The notes: generated by a model from the letters alone, not told the origin. A DNA stretch of 39,340 nucleotides from Haplosporangium gracile (GCA_015499985.1 JAAAUF010000327.1:1-39340), one strand, 5' to 3'. Positions 10,534 through 21,509 are shown, counted from the stretch's first letter. Numbers and translations are program-made.

Positions 10534-12156
10534 CTTGTGTGTTATAAGCTGGAAGGAAGGAGGAGCGAGGTGTGAGAGTACAAAAGGGAAAGGGGGATGG
10601 TTGTGGAGTCGAAAGTAAAAAGAACTAATAGATGGAGCGGAGAAGGAATATGGAGGAGGAGTGAAGGGAGGAGGGGAAGAAGGGAGGAAGGGAAAAAAGG
10701 GAAAATGTGTGATGGTGGTGTGTGTGTGAGAATAAAGGGTGAGAAAGGACAGGAAGAGAAGAGAGAGAAGAGGAGGGGACAAAGGCAAAGAGCAGTGAGA
10801 GAGCGTTGGATGCTAATTCCAAGGGGGTGATGTGTGATGGTGTGTGTGGACAGACGACGAGCGAACAAAAAAGCACAGACTCAGATAGGAGGGAAGGAGA
10901 GAGACGGAAATCAAACCTTGTTTGGTTGCTAATGGATTTGACATGCGATTTAATCTCTTCTCTCTTCCCTCTTCTCTCTTTTCCCTTGTACTCCTTCCTT
11001 CTGAAGAAGTGTATGTTCGCTTCTATGTATTTGCGCTTTGTACATTTGTACCCTGGTTTGCATACAGCACGCCCCTCAAGAAAGAGGGGGTTCCTTGATC
11101 ATTCCTTACCAAGAACGTCTCTTTTTTTCTTGCAATTGGATCCTCACTATGCCTTTGTTATGCCCCCTCACAACAACTAAACTGCAACTAACAAACCACC
11201 AGAAAAAAAAAAGGTGCAAACGTTAAAGAAATGAGCAACATCCAAGCGAATACATGCCGTCGATACCCTTGTTTTTTCTGTTTCGTCTTTCTCGGACAAC
11301 CACCATATACCATGACTAATTCCCAATTATCCCATTACACAAAATGTCAATTAATTTATCCTTTCTCTTTTTTTTTTTTCCTATTCTGTGTACAGCAAAC
11401 AACATCATACCACTTCTCAATCAAACATGTTGCTTGGAAGAACAGGTGCAAGGTACACTTGGAGCATGTACCGTAAATCAATGATCAGAACTTGCGGGGG
11501 ATCCAACTCACTTCCATTCACTCCAATTTCTCTCACGCCTCGATGCTGGACACATGGTGATGGCAATTGTTTTTCGCCTCTATTTCTTCTCTTCCTACTC
11601 CTTTCACTGTCAACCAGCCATACTCCCTATCCAGGATCCCTGGCACCTCCAACCCGGAAGAGCCGATAGCCTTGAAGATCTATACCAGCTCAGCACGACC
11701 AAGTGTCTACTAGACACAGCAGTTACAATAACATTGCTTAAAAGAGGTTCATAAGGATGTTGATGTCCCTCAAATATTGAAGAGCAGGCTGCGTTAACGG
11801 TGATTGGTTGCCTGGTTTGTGTGGCGAAAAAAGATGGAATGGAAGTGAAAGGCAACCGCGACGAGACTGAGACACTGATCGCGGGTGAAGAGTGAACCAG
11901 TGGTTCGTCCTTTTCAAGGCTTCGCCCTGAATGTGTGTGGACTGTCTTTTTTTTATTCATCACCACCTCCTTCTCTCCATCCCCATGTCGATTCATTTTT
12001 ATTCGCTTCTTTTTTGCGCACAAGGGCACAGGAAGGCACTAAGCGATTGGTTTAACTGATAACTCGTTTATTTAAGTCTCCAGACTCCTTCCTTCTTCCT
12101 TTGTTGTTTGTCGTCAAGACCCAGCGGTGGGCCCGTTGAACGGATAACAACAGTTC
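10534..12156. other. intergenic with strong polypurine tract
   Basis: Immediately upstream of the large module-LRR gene, 10550-10800 is almost pure A/G on the plus strand, so pyrimidine on the coding strand; this is the most pronounced such leader in the window. The remaining sequence to 12156 has no recognisable gene; open frames are short and Phe/Ser/Pro-rich. Confidence 0.55.
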
Positions 12157-12662
12157 TTAAGACATGACAGCTTGCGGTCCTCGAGGCCTAGCAGAAGATC
12201 CCTGTGGCGCCCCCGACACAACGTCAATGATCCTGTTCGGGTAGTGTCCAATGATCGGAGGAATGCGCCTACGGAGACATATACAAAAAACAGTCAAAAA
12301 CGAGAGCGAATTTTGCCTGCAAGCACAAAGTCCTCCTTCTCTCCTCTATATCCGTAAACATATAGAAATGTAACCACAAACATTTCATTTCTTCCGCGCC
12401 CCTTCCTTCCTTCCTTCCCTGGACAACAACCCCCAACGCAAAGGAACAACGACGAAGACTAGCACACATACAAGTCACCATTATCCTTGGTCAGAAAATC
12501 CAACGCATCACCATCAATCTCGAACCCAATCGCTGTGGGGAAGGCGTCCAGGATCTCGTTCATCCGATGGTAGTGGATCTTGCCATCCCATTGTGGTTCA
12601 ATTTTTATCGTCTGTTCGCCCATCCTGAATTTCTGCTCCTGCTCTCCTTTTGGACTGTTCAT
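12157..12662 (-). CDS. Stand-alone head-module protein, two exons, 100 residues
   Basis: Exons are 12662-12472 and 12268-12157, with a 203-nt phase-2 intron (gtatgt ... ccgtag). The spliced frame is exactly 100 codons plus TAA. It aligns over its whole length with the head of the two LRR genes: QKFRMG, HRMNEILDAFP, IGFEIDG, ALDFLTKDNGDL, then across the intron RIPPIIGHYPNRIIDVVSG. It ends after a short Pro/Arg tail, so it has no linker, central domain or LRR. The splice site and phase match the other copies, which argues that the short product is real rather than a failed gene model. It could act as a free partner or competitor of the module in the LRR proteins (inference), or be a truncated duplicate. 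A GA-rich tract at about 12740-12830 precedes it, as for its relatives. Confidence 0.7.
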
Positions 12663-13143
12663 GTATTGATGTTGTCTTCTAGGCTAGGTATGAGAGGTAA
12701 GATGTGGGGGATGAAAGTGGTTTTGGTGGTGGATTAGGCTGGGATGAAGAAATGTAGAAGCAAGGAAAGGAAGAAGCAAAAAAATAAAAAAAAGCAGGGG
12801 AAGGAAAGGAAAATCGAAAAAAGGGATGATGAGCCGAGTCACATTCTTTTCTTTTATTAGCATAAGCAGGAGGATGATTTCAATTCGATGATGATCCAAA
12901 TTGCTTTCCTGTTATAATTTTCTTCTTCCTTCCTTTTCCATCTGTTTCCCTCCATTTCCCTCTGTTTCCTTCCCTTTCCCGTGCATGAAGCGTCATTTTC
13001 GCCCTCTTTAGCACTCTTGAAAAAAAGGCACAGCCTATATATCGATTTATTGGGCTTTGCTTCCCCTTTTAGCTGCTGTTGCTGCCACTGCCTCAGTCGA
13101 CACCCTCCTAACCTCCGTTCTCACAGGCAAATTGAGTCCATAC
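12663..13143. other. intergenic; polypurine then polypyrimidine sequence
   Basis: The stretch at 12740-12835 is GA-rich (leader of the 100-residue gene) and 12915-12985 is CT-rich. No gene was recognised. Confidence 0.55.
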
Positions 13144-13201
13144 TCACAAGCAAGAGATGCATACTGCAATACTGGAAGATACCTCTTCCCCTTCCCTATC
13201 C

Positions 13202-13258
13202 CCCTCTTCTCCCTCTTCTCCCTCTTGTCCCTCTTGTCCCTCTTGTCCCTCTTGTCCC
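13202..13258. repeat. 9-bp tandem repeat (CCCTCTTCT/CCCTCTTGT)
   Basis: Six perfect-length 9-bp units, two ending TCT and four ending TGT, plus a partial unit. On the minus strand it reads as repeats of Gly-Gln-Glu or Gly-Glu-Glu at the C-terminus of the decayed F-box frame. The stepwise change of unit type indicates slippage growth. Confidence 0.92.
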
Positions 13259-14642
13259 GTGGAACCATCCATCTCCTCAAACGCACTTCTATCATCCACC
13301 AACGACTTCAAATGCGCAAGTGCCTTCATCATCTCCAAATCCTCATCAGTACTCCAATCCAACGACGCACCCCCATCATTCTCCTTGGCCTGCAGTAAAG
13401 GGATCGAATAGACTGGTCCATGTCATCATCGTACTCCATCGCGCCATGATACGTCGTCTATACTGCCTCTTCTCCTTTGTCCACCCAGACTCCATGATCC
13501 GCTCCTAATCCCGTGGGAGAAGGAGATGTCTAGACCTTCCTCTTCCCTAGCTCTCGATCCGGAGTCGTTCGAAGTGTGACATTCGGTCCAAGAGGCAAAG
13601 CCATCAGACAGTTGAGAATCCTGAGAACCGCCGTATTTGACAGAGCCACCACTGCTTGTTGGGGTATACAACCTTGAGATTGTGACAACCCCTAGAGAGA
13701 TACTCGCACGCGATCCGGCAACGCTCCGCGTGGCAGATGTCAGGATACTGAGTACTGGAACTGTCCGTCGAGGGGTGGATCCTGATATGTAGGTCTTGCA
13801 GGTTGAGACAGACCTAAATCCCAGGAGTATATGTTGAAACGCTCACTGCTGTTGTTTGGGTGACGACGCTCCTGATGCCCAAGACGGTAGGCTGCGCAAG
13901 GCAACATGAATTTTGATATGTTCTAATGGATATCCTAAGAGAGGCGTCTTGTACTGAGTAAATGCGGTGATGTATAGAAGTAGGTGTGCAGTGTCTGTGT
14001 CAACGCCTCACAATCGTGGTAGTCTTTGCGCAGGTCTCTAGAGTTGTCAACACGTTGTCCTCTTGCTGGAGGATGCTCTTGAGCATCTGGGGTGAGAACT
14101 CGTCTTTCCAGAAGTAGCGCTCCTTGCTATTGGGACAAACGACATAGTATGCTGTTGTAGAAGTACCTGAGACTTCGTCAGGGAAATAAAAGAACTCGAG
14201 GGAGAGGGAGAGCGGCTTAATACATCGGATGAGTTGCGCAGCGTCGTATATGACGACTCCGACGACGGAATCGTTATAGTCAGGGTCGCTTTCGATCGGA
14301 TTGGCGACCTTGAGCCGTCTCAATCGAGGAGTCATCGCCAGGAGAAACTCGAGGTCTCGCTGTTGGAACTGCACGTTCACCAAAACAAGCGACCGCAGAG
14401 CAAACCCCGGGTGATGTGGAGGTTGATGCGGAAGAATCCATAGTCCAGGCAGAAGAACCTTCTCGTCGGACGACACAACAAGATCCTGTAAACTGTCGCG
14501 CATCAAAGAACCGTCTCCATCTGCAAAACTAGTGCATCCTCTGACCGGTGGATCAAACTTTTCAGAAATGCCAGCCCAGGCAAGAGCGTAGGACCCCGAC
14601 AGCTCAATTTCCTGCAATCGAACCGGAGACTCTTCCCTTCTT

Positions 14643-14656
14643 GGGGGGGGGGGGGG
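14643..14656. repeat. Homopolymer of 14 G
   Basis: An uninterrupted G14 on the plus strand, inside the decayed F-box/LRR gene and close to a frame break. Runs of this length are prone to slippage in replication and in sequencing. Confidence 0.9.
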
Positions 14657-15360
14657 AACAAAAGTGAGTCCTCAAGCCCTGTCCTGCAGACCAAGTCTCA
14701 ACCACCGTTGGCGGGCACATAATCGAAAGGAAACTTGAATTCTTCTCTCATCTGCTTCTGAAGAAGGACGAATTCATCCAACACATGATCCTCCAGAATT
14801 CGTTGGTGAAGCGAAAGCGGAGGAGGCCGAGCTCGAGAATCGGGGAAGGAGTCAAAAGCCCGACAAAATAAAGTCCAATGCTCTTTCCGAATAAGTCTGT
14901 CGCTAGTTTCCCAAGCTGCATGCCAGTGGACTCGGTGCAACCAGAGCAACCTTGCAAGGGCTCGTTTTAGAATTAGGACGTGCGTAATTTTTCGGTAGTT
15001 GCGATCATCTCAGGTGAACGCATTAAGGATGGCGTTGTGACCTGTATGGAGCCAAGCGCGAGAGACCAGGATCACGGACCGAGTGAGGGTGTGTTGGTCC
15101 AAGTGTGCGAGGATGTTTTCGAGGATTTCGGGGATGGAGAATGAAGTGCCGTTTGGTTGTGGTGATGTTGTAGAGGGAACGGTGTTAGTGGTATCCATGT
15201 CGTAAGGGAGAAAGAGAAGGAGAGAGAGAGGAGAGGTGGACAAGGAGAAATGGGTCGTGAAAAAACAAAAGAGAAAAAGGACAAAACGTTGCTTGTTTTA
15301 TTATTTTTTCCTACGTGACGGGCGCGACAGAGGGCCAATACCACAAAAAAGAGACGCAAA

Positions 15361-15424
15361 GGGGGGGGGGGAAAAGGAGGGGGAAAACAGAGTTGGGCAG
15401 ACCGACGTTTCCTCGGGGGGGGTG
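15361..15424 (+). repeat. G-run cluster (possible G-quadruplex)
   Basis: Within 64 bp there are an 11-G run, GGAGGGGG, GGG and an 8-G run. This meets the simple rule of four G-tracts on one strand, though one loop is long. It lies between the 3' end of the FAD monooxygenase and the 5' leader of the decayed F-box gene. Confidence 0.6.
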
Positions 15425-15500
15425 GAAGAGAAGAGCCCCTACATCGGACCCGGTGACAGCTGTTCTGTATGATTCTGTGTGTCCATCAAATATTAAGACA

Positions 15501-17699
15501 TCAAATGGCGACAGGAGTGGCTGCTGCCTTCTTGGCACCACTTCCTTCCTCGTCCTGAATGCGCTTGGAGGGCTTCTGCAGGATGACAGGTGCAGTGCCA
15601 CGTTTGGGCGCTTGGGGCAAGAAATTGGCTTGGGGTCTGTAAGCCGAGTCCTTGACAATCTGCTTAAACATGATTGACTTGGGGAGCCAGTTCAGGATCA
15701 CATATCTGAATATGCGTTCAGGCCACGTCTGCAGAAAACCAAGTGAAAAAAACAAAGTTAGATTATGTAACAAGAATTTTTCTTTTTTTGTTTTCTGACG
15801 AACAAAGAGAACAAAGAGAACAAGGAGGAGGGAGGGGACATACATGGCCAAATTGGATCATGGCGTTGGTGTGAGAGTGTACATATTGAGCCTTGATGTA
15901 ATCGAAGCGCTGCTCGCGGAAATCATCCAAGGCTGCTTGGATGTTGGCGTAGCTGGTAGGCTTGACGTCGTAGAGACAGTTTGCCAGGACAACAGCGTCG
16001 ATCATCGCATTCACTGCTCCTTGGCCTGTGCTTGGGAGCAACTACAAACATGGCGGAGTGAAACAGGATTAATCAGATGCCAGAGACATACGATTGGATC
16101 AGTTATCGCAGATGTCAGATCTCAGGAACGGTATCTTATCAGTATTAATCAACATTTTTTTACCTTGTGAGCAGCTAAGAACGAGAAAGAGCAAAGAACA
16201 AAGAGAGAAGCGGTAAGTACCTAGCACACAGGAAAAATAAAACGAATAAAGTGCCAGAAAACATCGACCAAGAGTTATGTACCATCACCAATCAAGACAG
16301 TCCTGCCATGATGCCAGGTCTCGAACAACATATCCTCAAAGTGCACCTTAGATATAAGGTCTTTGGGTGTGGCATCGATAATATCGCCCAAAGGACCATA
16401 GCACGTCTTGAAGTCGCGCACCTTCTCCAGCATTTTCATGTTCTCCTCCCGTGACCAATCCGAGTTCCTGAACTGCTCCTCCTCAATGTCCGCCAGCTTC
16501 ACCTGAATGACAAGGTTCCAGCAGATCTTGTTTCCAGGAACCGTGAACGTTACCCACTATTTTTTTTTTCAAGGCATACCGTGCAGTCGTTAGCAATGAA
16601 TTCGAGAGACATGCCATGTCTTTCCTTATCGTGCTACACAAACAATACGAGAAACTGACCGAGTAAGGCATGGAATTGTCTCCAATATGATACGAGTTGA
16701 CAGAGTCAGGCTGGGCCAATCCTGGATACTTGGCAGGGTCAAGAGGGATAGTGGTGCCCACAAACGAGATGTATCCTTTGTTCAAATCCCTGGTGTCCGA
16801 CTTTGGAAGAAGTCCCTGGGCTTGCAGGGTCTTATACAAATGCTGTCGGACTCCACTGTGTGCTCCGTCGGCACCAACGAGGACATCGCCATGGACCGTA
16901 GTGTTATCGTTTAAGCGAAGCATCACCCCGTGTCGGTTTTGCTGGAACGACAACAGCTTCTTGGACATGTGAAGTTTGTGAGGGGGGATCCTTTTGATAA
17001 GAATGTCGTACAATTCTGGACGAGCAAACAACAGTCGACCGTATCCTGTGCTACATTAATAAAAAGAAAAGAGCAAAATGTAAGAATAGGATAACAAACT
17101 GCCTCGTCTCTGGTACAATCATGGCATGATAAGCGGAAGGACTGTCGGCACATACACATCGTCGTTGGTGTCGAGCTGGGCAATGACCTTCATGTCTCCC
17201 GTGTAAAAGGTACCCGAGAGGCAGGGCTTTGACACCTTCAGCAACTCTTCGTATACCGAGATTTGCTCCATCGATGAAAACACATTCGCTAATGGAAGGT
17301 AGACAAAAGAATTAGCCTCTGACAGTTACTACTCTGAACGTTGTTGTCTTGCGCACATATAAAAAATGCATCTAAAGTACCTGACAAGCACATAATGCCA
17401 CCTATTTAGCACAAATAAAGGAGGGGCAGCATCGGTTAGAGAAGACTTTGTATGTGGAGCAAGTCCGCTGACAAGCACGTAGCCCCCAACACCCTAACCA
17501 TACCAAGAGGCTTGATCTCAGCTGCGCGCTCAAAGATCTCGTAGGGGATACCAGCTTGCTCCAGAAAAGAGCCAAGGTAGAGTCCAGCCAAACCTGCTCC
17601 CACAATCAAGACCTTGGGTGGCTCGTCTGTTTCCAAAGGGGGCAAGTCGCTGCCTTTGAAACCTTCTATCGGGCTGGTGGGTTCCGTGTTGTCGCTCAT
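15501..17699 (-). CDS. FAD-dependent monooxygenase (aromatic hydroxylase type), eight exons
   Basis: Exons are 17699-17504, 17401-17381, 17288-17156, 17050-16660, 16556-16283, 16174-16164, 16041-15844 and 15728-15501. They total 1452 nt, exactly 483 codons plus TGA, with GT-AG at every junction. The product shows the three class A flavoprotein signatures: the dinucleotide motif VGAGLAG (33-39), the DG motif VGADGAHSGVR (175-185), and the GD motif GDAAHKLLP (337-345). Such enzymes use NAD(P)H and O2 to hydroxylate aromatic or related substrates; this one's substrate cannot be read from sequence. Length is normal for the family. Two exons are tiny: 21 nt, encoding the LGGIMCLS turn, and 11 nt, encoding the AAHK of the GD motif. 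No biosynthetic neighbours are seen, so membership of a metabolite cluster is not supported. The C-terminal tail (about 50 residues) is Pro/Lys/Ala-rich and not part of the fold. Confidence 0.9.
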
Positions 17700-19112
17700 T
17701 GTGTGAATGGATTAGACGGTGTTGGTGACTGCGTGATGTCAGGAGAGATGGTGCGGTGAGCGATGAGAGGAAAGTGATTAGGAATGAAAAAAAGATGATG
17801 AAGGAGGCGACGGAAGAGAGATGAAGTAGACGGGTTGGCCGGAGGGAGAGGTAGACTGTGGGTCACCTCGACTCGCACAAAGTGCAATTGAACACAAGAA
17901 AAAAAGTAAAAGATTGTGAGCCGATTGCTTTGCATTGTCCCCTCGTACTGTTCTCCGGACACCTTGCCCTCGTCACAAGCGGTCCAGCCTTGGAATGGTC
18001 CTACAGACAGGGAGCAGCCTTGGAGAATTGAAAGCAAGGTATCCGATGGTTGCAACTTGGTTCGCCATTGCTCGCCAGGTCTCTTCTCTCTCGACCACAT
18101 TGCCTCTCATTCTGCTGAACAGTGCTTAAACCAAGTAAGGTTTTTCTCAAACCCCAACACTCTTTTATTTAGACCGGGAGGGAGAGGAAGAGGAGAAGGT
18201 GCTATTAACTCTTGTTCTAGGGAACCTCCTGACATCCTAGCTGCGTATTTGTGCTGATGAGCGTTGGTGAAGGCAAGAGCAAGGACGGGAAAGGAAAAAG
18301 GAGGTGAAGGAGTGGGAGGAAAAGAGCCAGAAAGAAGAAAAGAAGCGAAGGAGCAAGCAAAGAAGAATGAAAGGGACCGCATGTACGTGTTGTTGGACGG
18401 GAAAAAGACAATGTAACATGGTAGCGAACACAAACAAACAAAGAAACAAAATCTACAGTTCGGAGGGAACATGCCGCTAAAAACACAATTGCTCGCAGTG
18501 CGAGAGAAAGAACAGAGGAAGAACGACCTTTGAATCCTGTTGCTTTCCCTTCACAGCTGTGGTGGAAAACATGCACACTCTGAATGACTGTGGATCATAC
18601 CGCGACCTGGCGTGTGTAAGAGATGACTATTGTGTATCCCTCCTTCTTTCTCTCTTAATTTTTATCAAAATACTTTACTCTGACCATTCGGTGCGACCAG
18701 CCGCTCCTCTCCTTCCCTCTCTTCACGATTGTATGCAATTGGTTTCCGTATGCTAACAAACTGGTGGTGGTCCTTGCACGCCCTCGAAATTCTTTTTTTC
18801 TATACATTTTCCCACAAACACACACCAGAGCAAACAAGCATACGAAGCTGACCATTTCCACAGTCAATGCACACATACAACAATGGTACTAATATATCAC
18901 TCTCCCAGGGATCAGTGATCAAATGAAAAGCCTTCGAAATGAAAACAATCTGTTCACTCATGTTCATTCGCCTGCACGTCACAGAATGGAAACGTATTTT
19001 AGTCAGCTCACCCAGCCTTGATTTCTTTTTTTTCGTTCATCCTTCATTTTCTTATTCTTTGATCCATCGCACATAGGTAATAAACTATCAGCAAAAAACA
19101 ACTTCGGCAAAC
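17700..19112. other. intergenic between divergent genes
   Basis: Separates the FAD monooxygenase (minus) from the F-box/LRR gene (plus), so it must hold both promoters. There is a GA-rich tract at about 17760-17860 next to the monooxygenase start and a CT-rich one at about 19020-19065 next to the F-box start. I see no gene between them. Confidence 0.55.
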
Positions 19113-21509
19113 ATGGATCCACCACCAACAATCGCAACTACCGACACTTCTACCCCAGCTCTCTCACAGTCTCGCTCAGCATCTCTCGCTATTTTAACAA
19201 CAACGACAACAACTCGACGCCGTCCTCTTCTTCGTCCTCTTCTTCGTCCTCAACCTCACAGATGTTTGGAACTCCCTGAAATCCTCATCATGATCCTCCG
19301 TTTCCTGGACGAAGACGCTGTCTGTCGCGTCACACCCTTGGTCTCTCGTCTTTGGCTCCGATTAAGCAGAACCATCAATCCCGTCCGCACCGTCGTCACC
19401 TGGCACTCGTCCTGGTCATCAGATCTGTTGGACATGAAGTTGCTGGCCCTGCAAGACAACGCCATGTACTTTCGTTGCTTTATCACAGAACGTGTTGTCG
19501 CGAATCACTACAAAGGCAGGATGTTGTACAGGACTCTGGAACACCTGCAGACCAAGATCAGAGAACAGGAACTCGCCGCCTACTCGGACGACCCGAACAA
19601 CAATACACGCAACCACTTCAAGACCGGACGGAATGACCAATCCTTTGGCACTCTTTGCTCGCTATACCTTTATTTTGGACAGCAAGCATTGGCAGTAATC
19701 GACAAATTTCCTTTCCCGAGTTCACTCATTAAGCTCTCGGTCGTGGGTGTGCGCTCAAACCAACCCCTCGAGCTGAACTGGATCTTTGACAGGTGCCCCT
19801 TCTTAGAGGAACTCTACATTGAGGGTCATGCTTCGAGCTGGAGCTCTGTTCGTCTGTCTTGGAGCAAGTATGACGAGCGTTGCCTTGGTCGACTCCGTGC
19901 TCTCACCCTGAAGAGTGTCCACATCCTTCGCAGGAATCTTGAGTACCTTTGTTCCATCTCGCCAAAGTTGACAGATGTCAAGCTTGTTGGTGTCAGCACT
20001 GAGATGAATCAAGAGTCTCAGAATGGGCTGTACAGGAGTCTGAAGACACTGGAAATGGCGCCTCGGTCTGCCTTGCTGCTGCCATTGTCAGGGGTTATGC
20101 CGCAGCGTCAGCTCAGGCAGTGGTTGGCACGTACTTGGCATAAGTGGCTGGACTTGTCGCTTTATGTCCCTTCGACAACACTCTCTCTTCTACAAGAGGT
20201 TGCTCGCTGTCCGAGTTTGCTCACGTCGCTCGAGCTTGTTCCTCAGTCGAGACTGGATTCGCCATCCCGCCGTCTCGGGACGTTATCTGATCAGATTCTC
20301 GTCTACCGTCGATTTCACACGCTTCTCTGCATGTCATCCAGCCTTATTCAACTCCAGCACCTTAGGACGACCATCTTTCTGGAAGACATTGATCTTTTTG
20401 GCCGTAGAGGCTTCGTCGACGTGGACGTGGGATTGGGCAAGGCCACGTACCTAATGCCTGATGCCACTACAACGCATCCAGGCATTTGGCTCTGTCGACG
20501 TCTGAAGTCCCTCCGAGTCGAGGTCCACAAAGGGATGGAAACCCTGCACACGTCCTCGGTCCATTCCAGGATTGTGTTTGGATACATCTCTCGGGTCTGT
20601 CCATACCTCGAAGGCCTCGGGATCGATATACCCTATGCTGACTCTACTGCTAGTAGGCGCGAGACGTCCTTTTACCCACAGCTGAGCATGAAACTGCAAG
20701 GCGGGCTATGTTTGCTTGCCAAGCTAGATCGCTTGAGGCGGCTCAGGATCTCGTCTGAAAGCGGTCGGTGGACGTTTGACTGTGAGGACTATGACATCAA
20801 CTGGATCTCTTGCTCGTCTTACCACCGCATGAACCGTATGTTCAGACACTGGACCGTTTCGCTCTGGAAGAAAATGAGGGAGAATGAAACGCAGCAGGAG
20901 CAGGCAAGGCTGGAGTTTGCTAAGGAAGAAAAAGTAACTGAGGCGGGGGTGAAACCAGAGGTGGCGACTGCGCCGGCGACAACATTGACCACTGCAGTCG
21001 CCGCCGTCACAGAGAGTGAGCCTGAGCAGCACGGTCACTTTGGTGACGTCGATGGTTGGGGCGCGGAGATGGACTTGGACAATGACGAGGATGAGAACCT
21101 GGGTTGGTTTCATCACATTGATCTTTGGAATACTGCGATGACCGCGGAGCCAGAGATAGACGGTCAAGATGCGGCTATTCAGGATGTGATTGATCAGCCA
21201 GTCGCCCTGCACACGAAGGTTGCTGAAGAAGAGCCTGAAGAGGAAGAGACTGAAGACAAGAAGCCTTTTACCCCTGAACTCAACCCTGCAGAATGCCTCC
21301 CAGGAGTTCAGCAGGTCTTGGACGATCTCCAGAACCTGGGTCTTTTGCGTGATGTGGAGGTTATGATTCAATGGATGGAGTTGGATAACTTTCACCCCTT
21401 ACCTAAGCTTAAGCGACTCTCTCTTGGATTCGAGACGCTTCAACGACCCAAGGACGAGATGCAGCGGCTCTTTCCCTTGTCCATTGGCTCCCATGCAGAC
21501 TACCACTGA
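19113..21509 (+). CDS. Large F-box/LRR protein
   Basis: A single frame of 798 residues. After a Thr/Arg-rich N-terminus, residues 52-88 form an F-box (ELPEILIMILRFLDEDAVCR ... VSRLWLRL), the element that binds Skp1 in SCF ubiquitin ligases. Irregular LRR units follow to about residue 560, including the markers EDIDLFGRR, FGYISRVCPYLEGL and GLCLLAKLDRLRRLRISS, shared with the genes at 24535-26580 and 37174-39216. A long acidic, Glu/Asp-rich insert (about 600-720) is specific to this copy. The C-terminus carries the shared motif LDDLQNLGLLRDVEVMIQWM. The role inferred is recruitment of a substrate, chosen by the LRR, for ubiquitination. The ATG at 19113 is the first in frame and follows a CT-rich tract. 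No intron is needed. Confidence 0.88.
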   Translation: MDPPPTIATTDTSTPALSQSRSASLAILTTTTTTRRRPLLRPLLRPQPHRCLELPEILIMILRFLDEDAVCRVTPLVSRLWLRLSRTINPVRTVVTWHSSWSSDLLDMKLLALQDNAMYFRCFITERVVANHYKGRMLYRTLEHLQTKIREQELAAYSDDPNNNTRNHFKTGRNDQSFGTLCSLYLYFGQQALAVIDKFPFPSSLIKLSVVGVRSNQPLELNWIFDRCPFLEELYIEGHASSWSSVRLSWSKYDERCLGRLRALTLKSVHILRRNLEYLCSISPKLTDVKLVGVSTEMNQESQNGLYRSLKTLEMAPRSALLLPLSGVMPQRQLRQWLARTWHKWLDLSLYVPSTTLSLLQEVARCPSLLTSLELVPQSRLDSPSRRLGTLSDQILVYRRFHTLLCMSSSLIQLQHLRTTIFLEDIDLFGRRGFVDVDVGLGKATYLMPDATTTHPGIWLCRRLKSLRVEVHKGMETLHTSSVHSRIVFGYISRVCPYLEGLGIDIPYADSTASRRETSFYPQLSMKLQGGLCLLAKLDRLRRLRISSESGRWTFDCEDYDINWISCSSYHRMNRMFRHWTVSLWKKMRENETQQEQARLEFAKEEKVTEAGVKPEVATAPATTLTTAVAAVTESEPEQHGHFGDVDGWGAEMDLDNDEDENLGWFHHIDLWNTAMTAEPEIDGQDAAIQDVIDQPVALHTKVAEEEPEEEETEDKKPFTPELNPAECLPGVQQVLDDLQNLGLLRDVEVMIQWMELDNFHPLPKLKRLSLGFETLQRPKDEMQRLFPLSIGSHADYH

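Larger units (their letters stand above)
13144..15198 (-). pseudogene. Decayed large F-box/LRR gene
   Basis: The pieces match the intact F-box/LRR genes in the right order but in shifting frames. The ATG at 15198 opens an N-terminus with an F-box (SIPEILENILAHLDQHTLTR ... VSRAWL). Next comes a 14949-14698 segment (HRVHWHAAWETSDRLI ... PANGG), then an LRR segment at about 14608-14000 (LQEIELSG ... LRRLKVAN). Later fragments include TYFYTSPHLL, ACEYLSRGCHNLK (family FGYISRVCPxLE) and WLCLLDRMSHFERLRIES, each separated by stops or frameshifts. The C-terminal ALAHLKSLVDDRSAFEEMD matches the family's terminal motif and then runs into a 9-bp repeat. The first junction (about 15023 to 14957) could be a weak intron; the second coincides with a 14-base G run. 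At least three interruptions downstream argue for a pseudogene rather than a sequencing error. Confidence 0.75.

Noticed and set aside
13157..13411. Plus-strand Ser/Pro/Cys-repeat open frame
   Set aside because: Created by the 9-bp repeat; the opposite strand carries the recognisable F-box family C-terminus.
20724..21395. 223-codon open frame antisense to the F-box/LRR gene at 19113-21509
   Set aside because: It mirrors the acidic insert and LRR codons of a strongly supported gene, has no motif of its own and no leader upstream.
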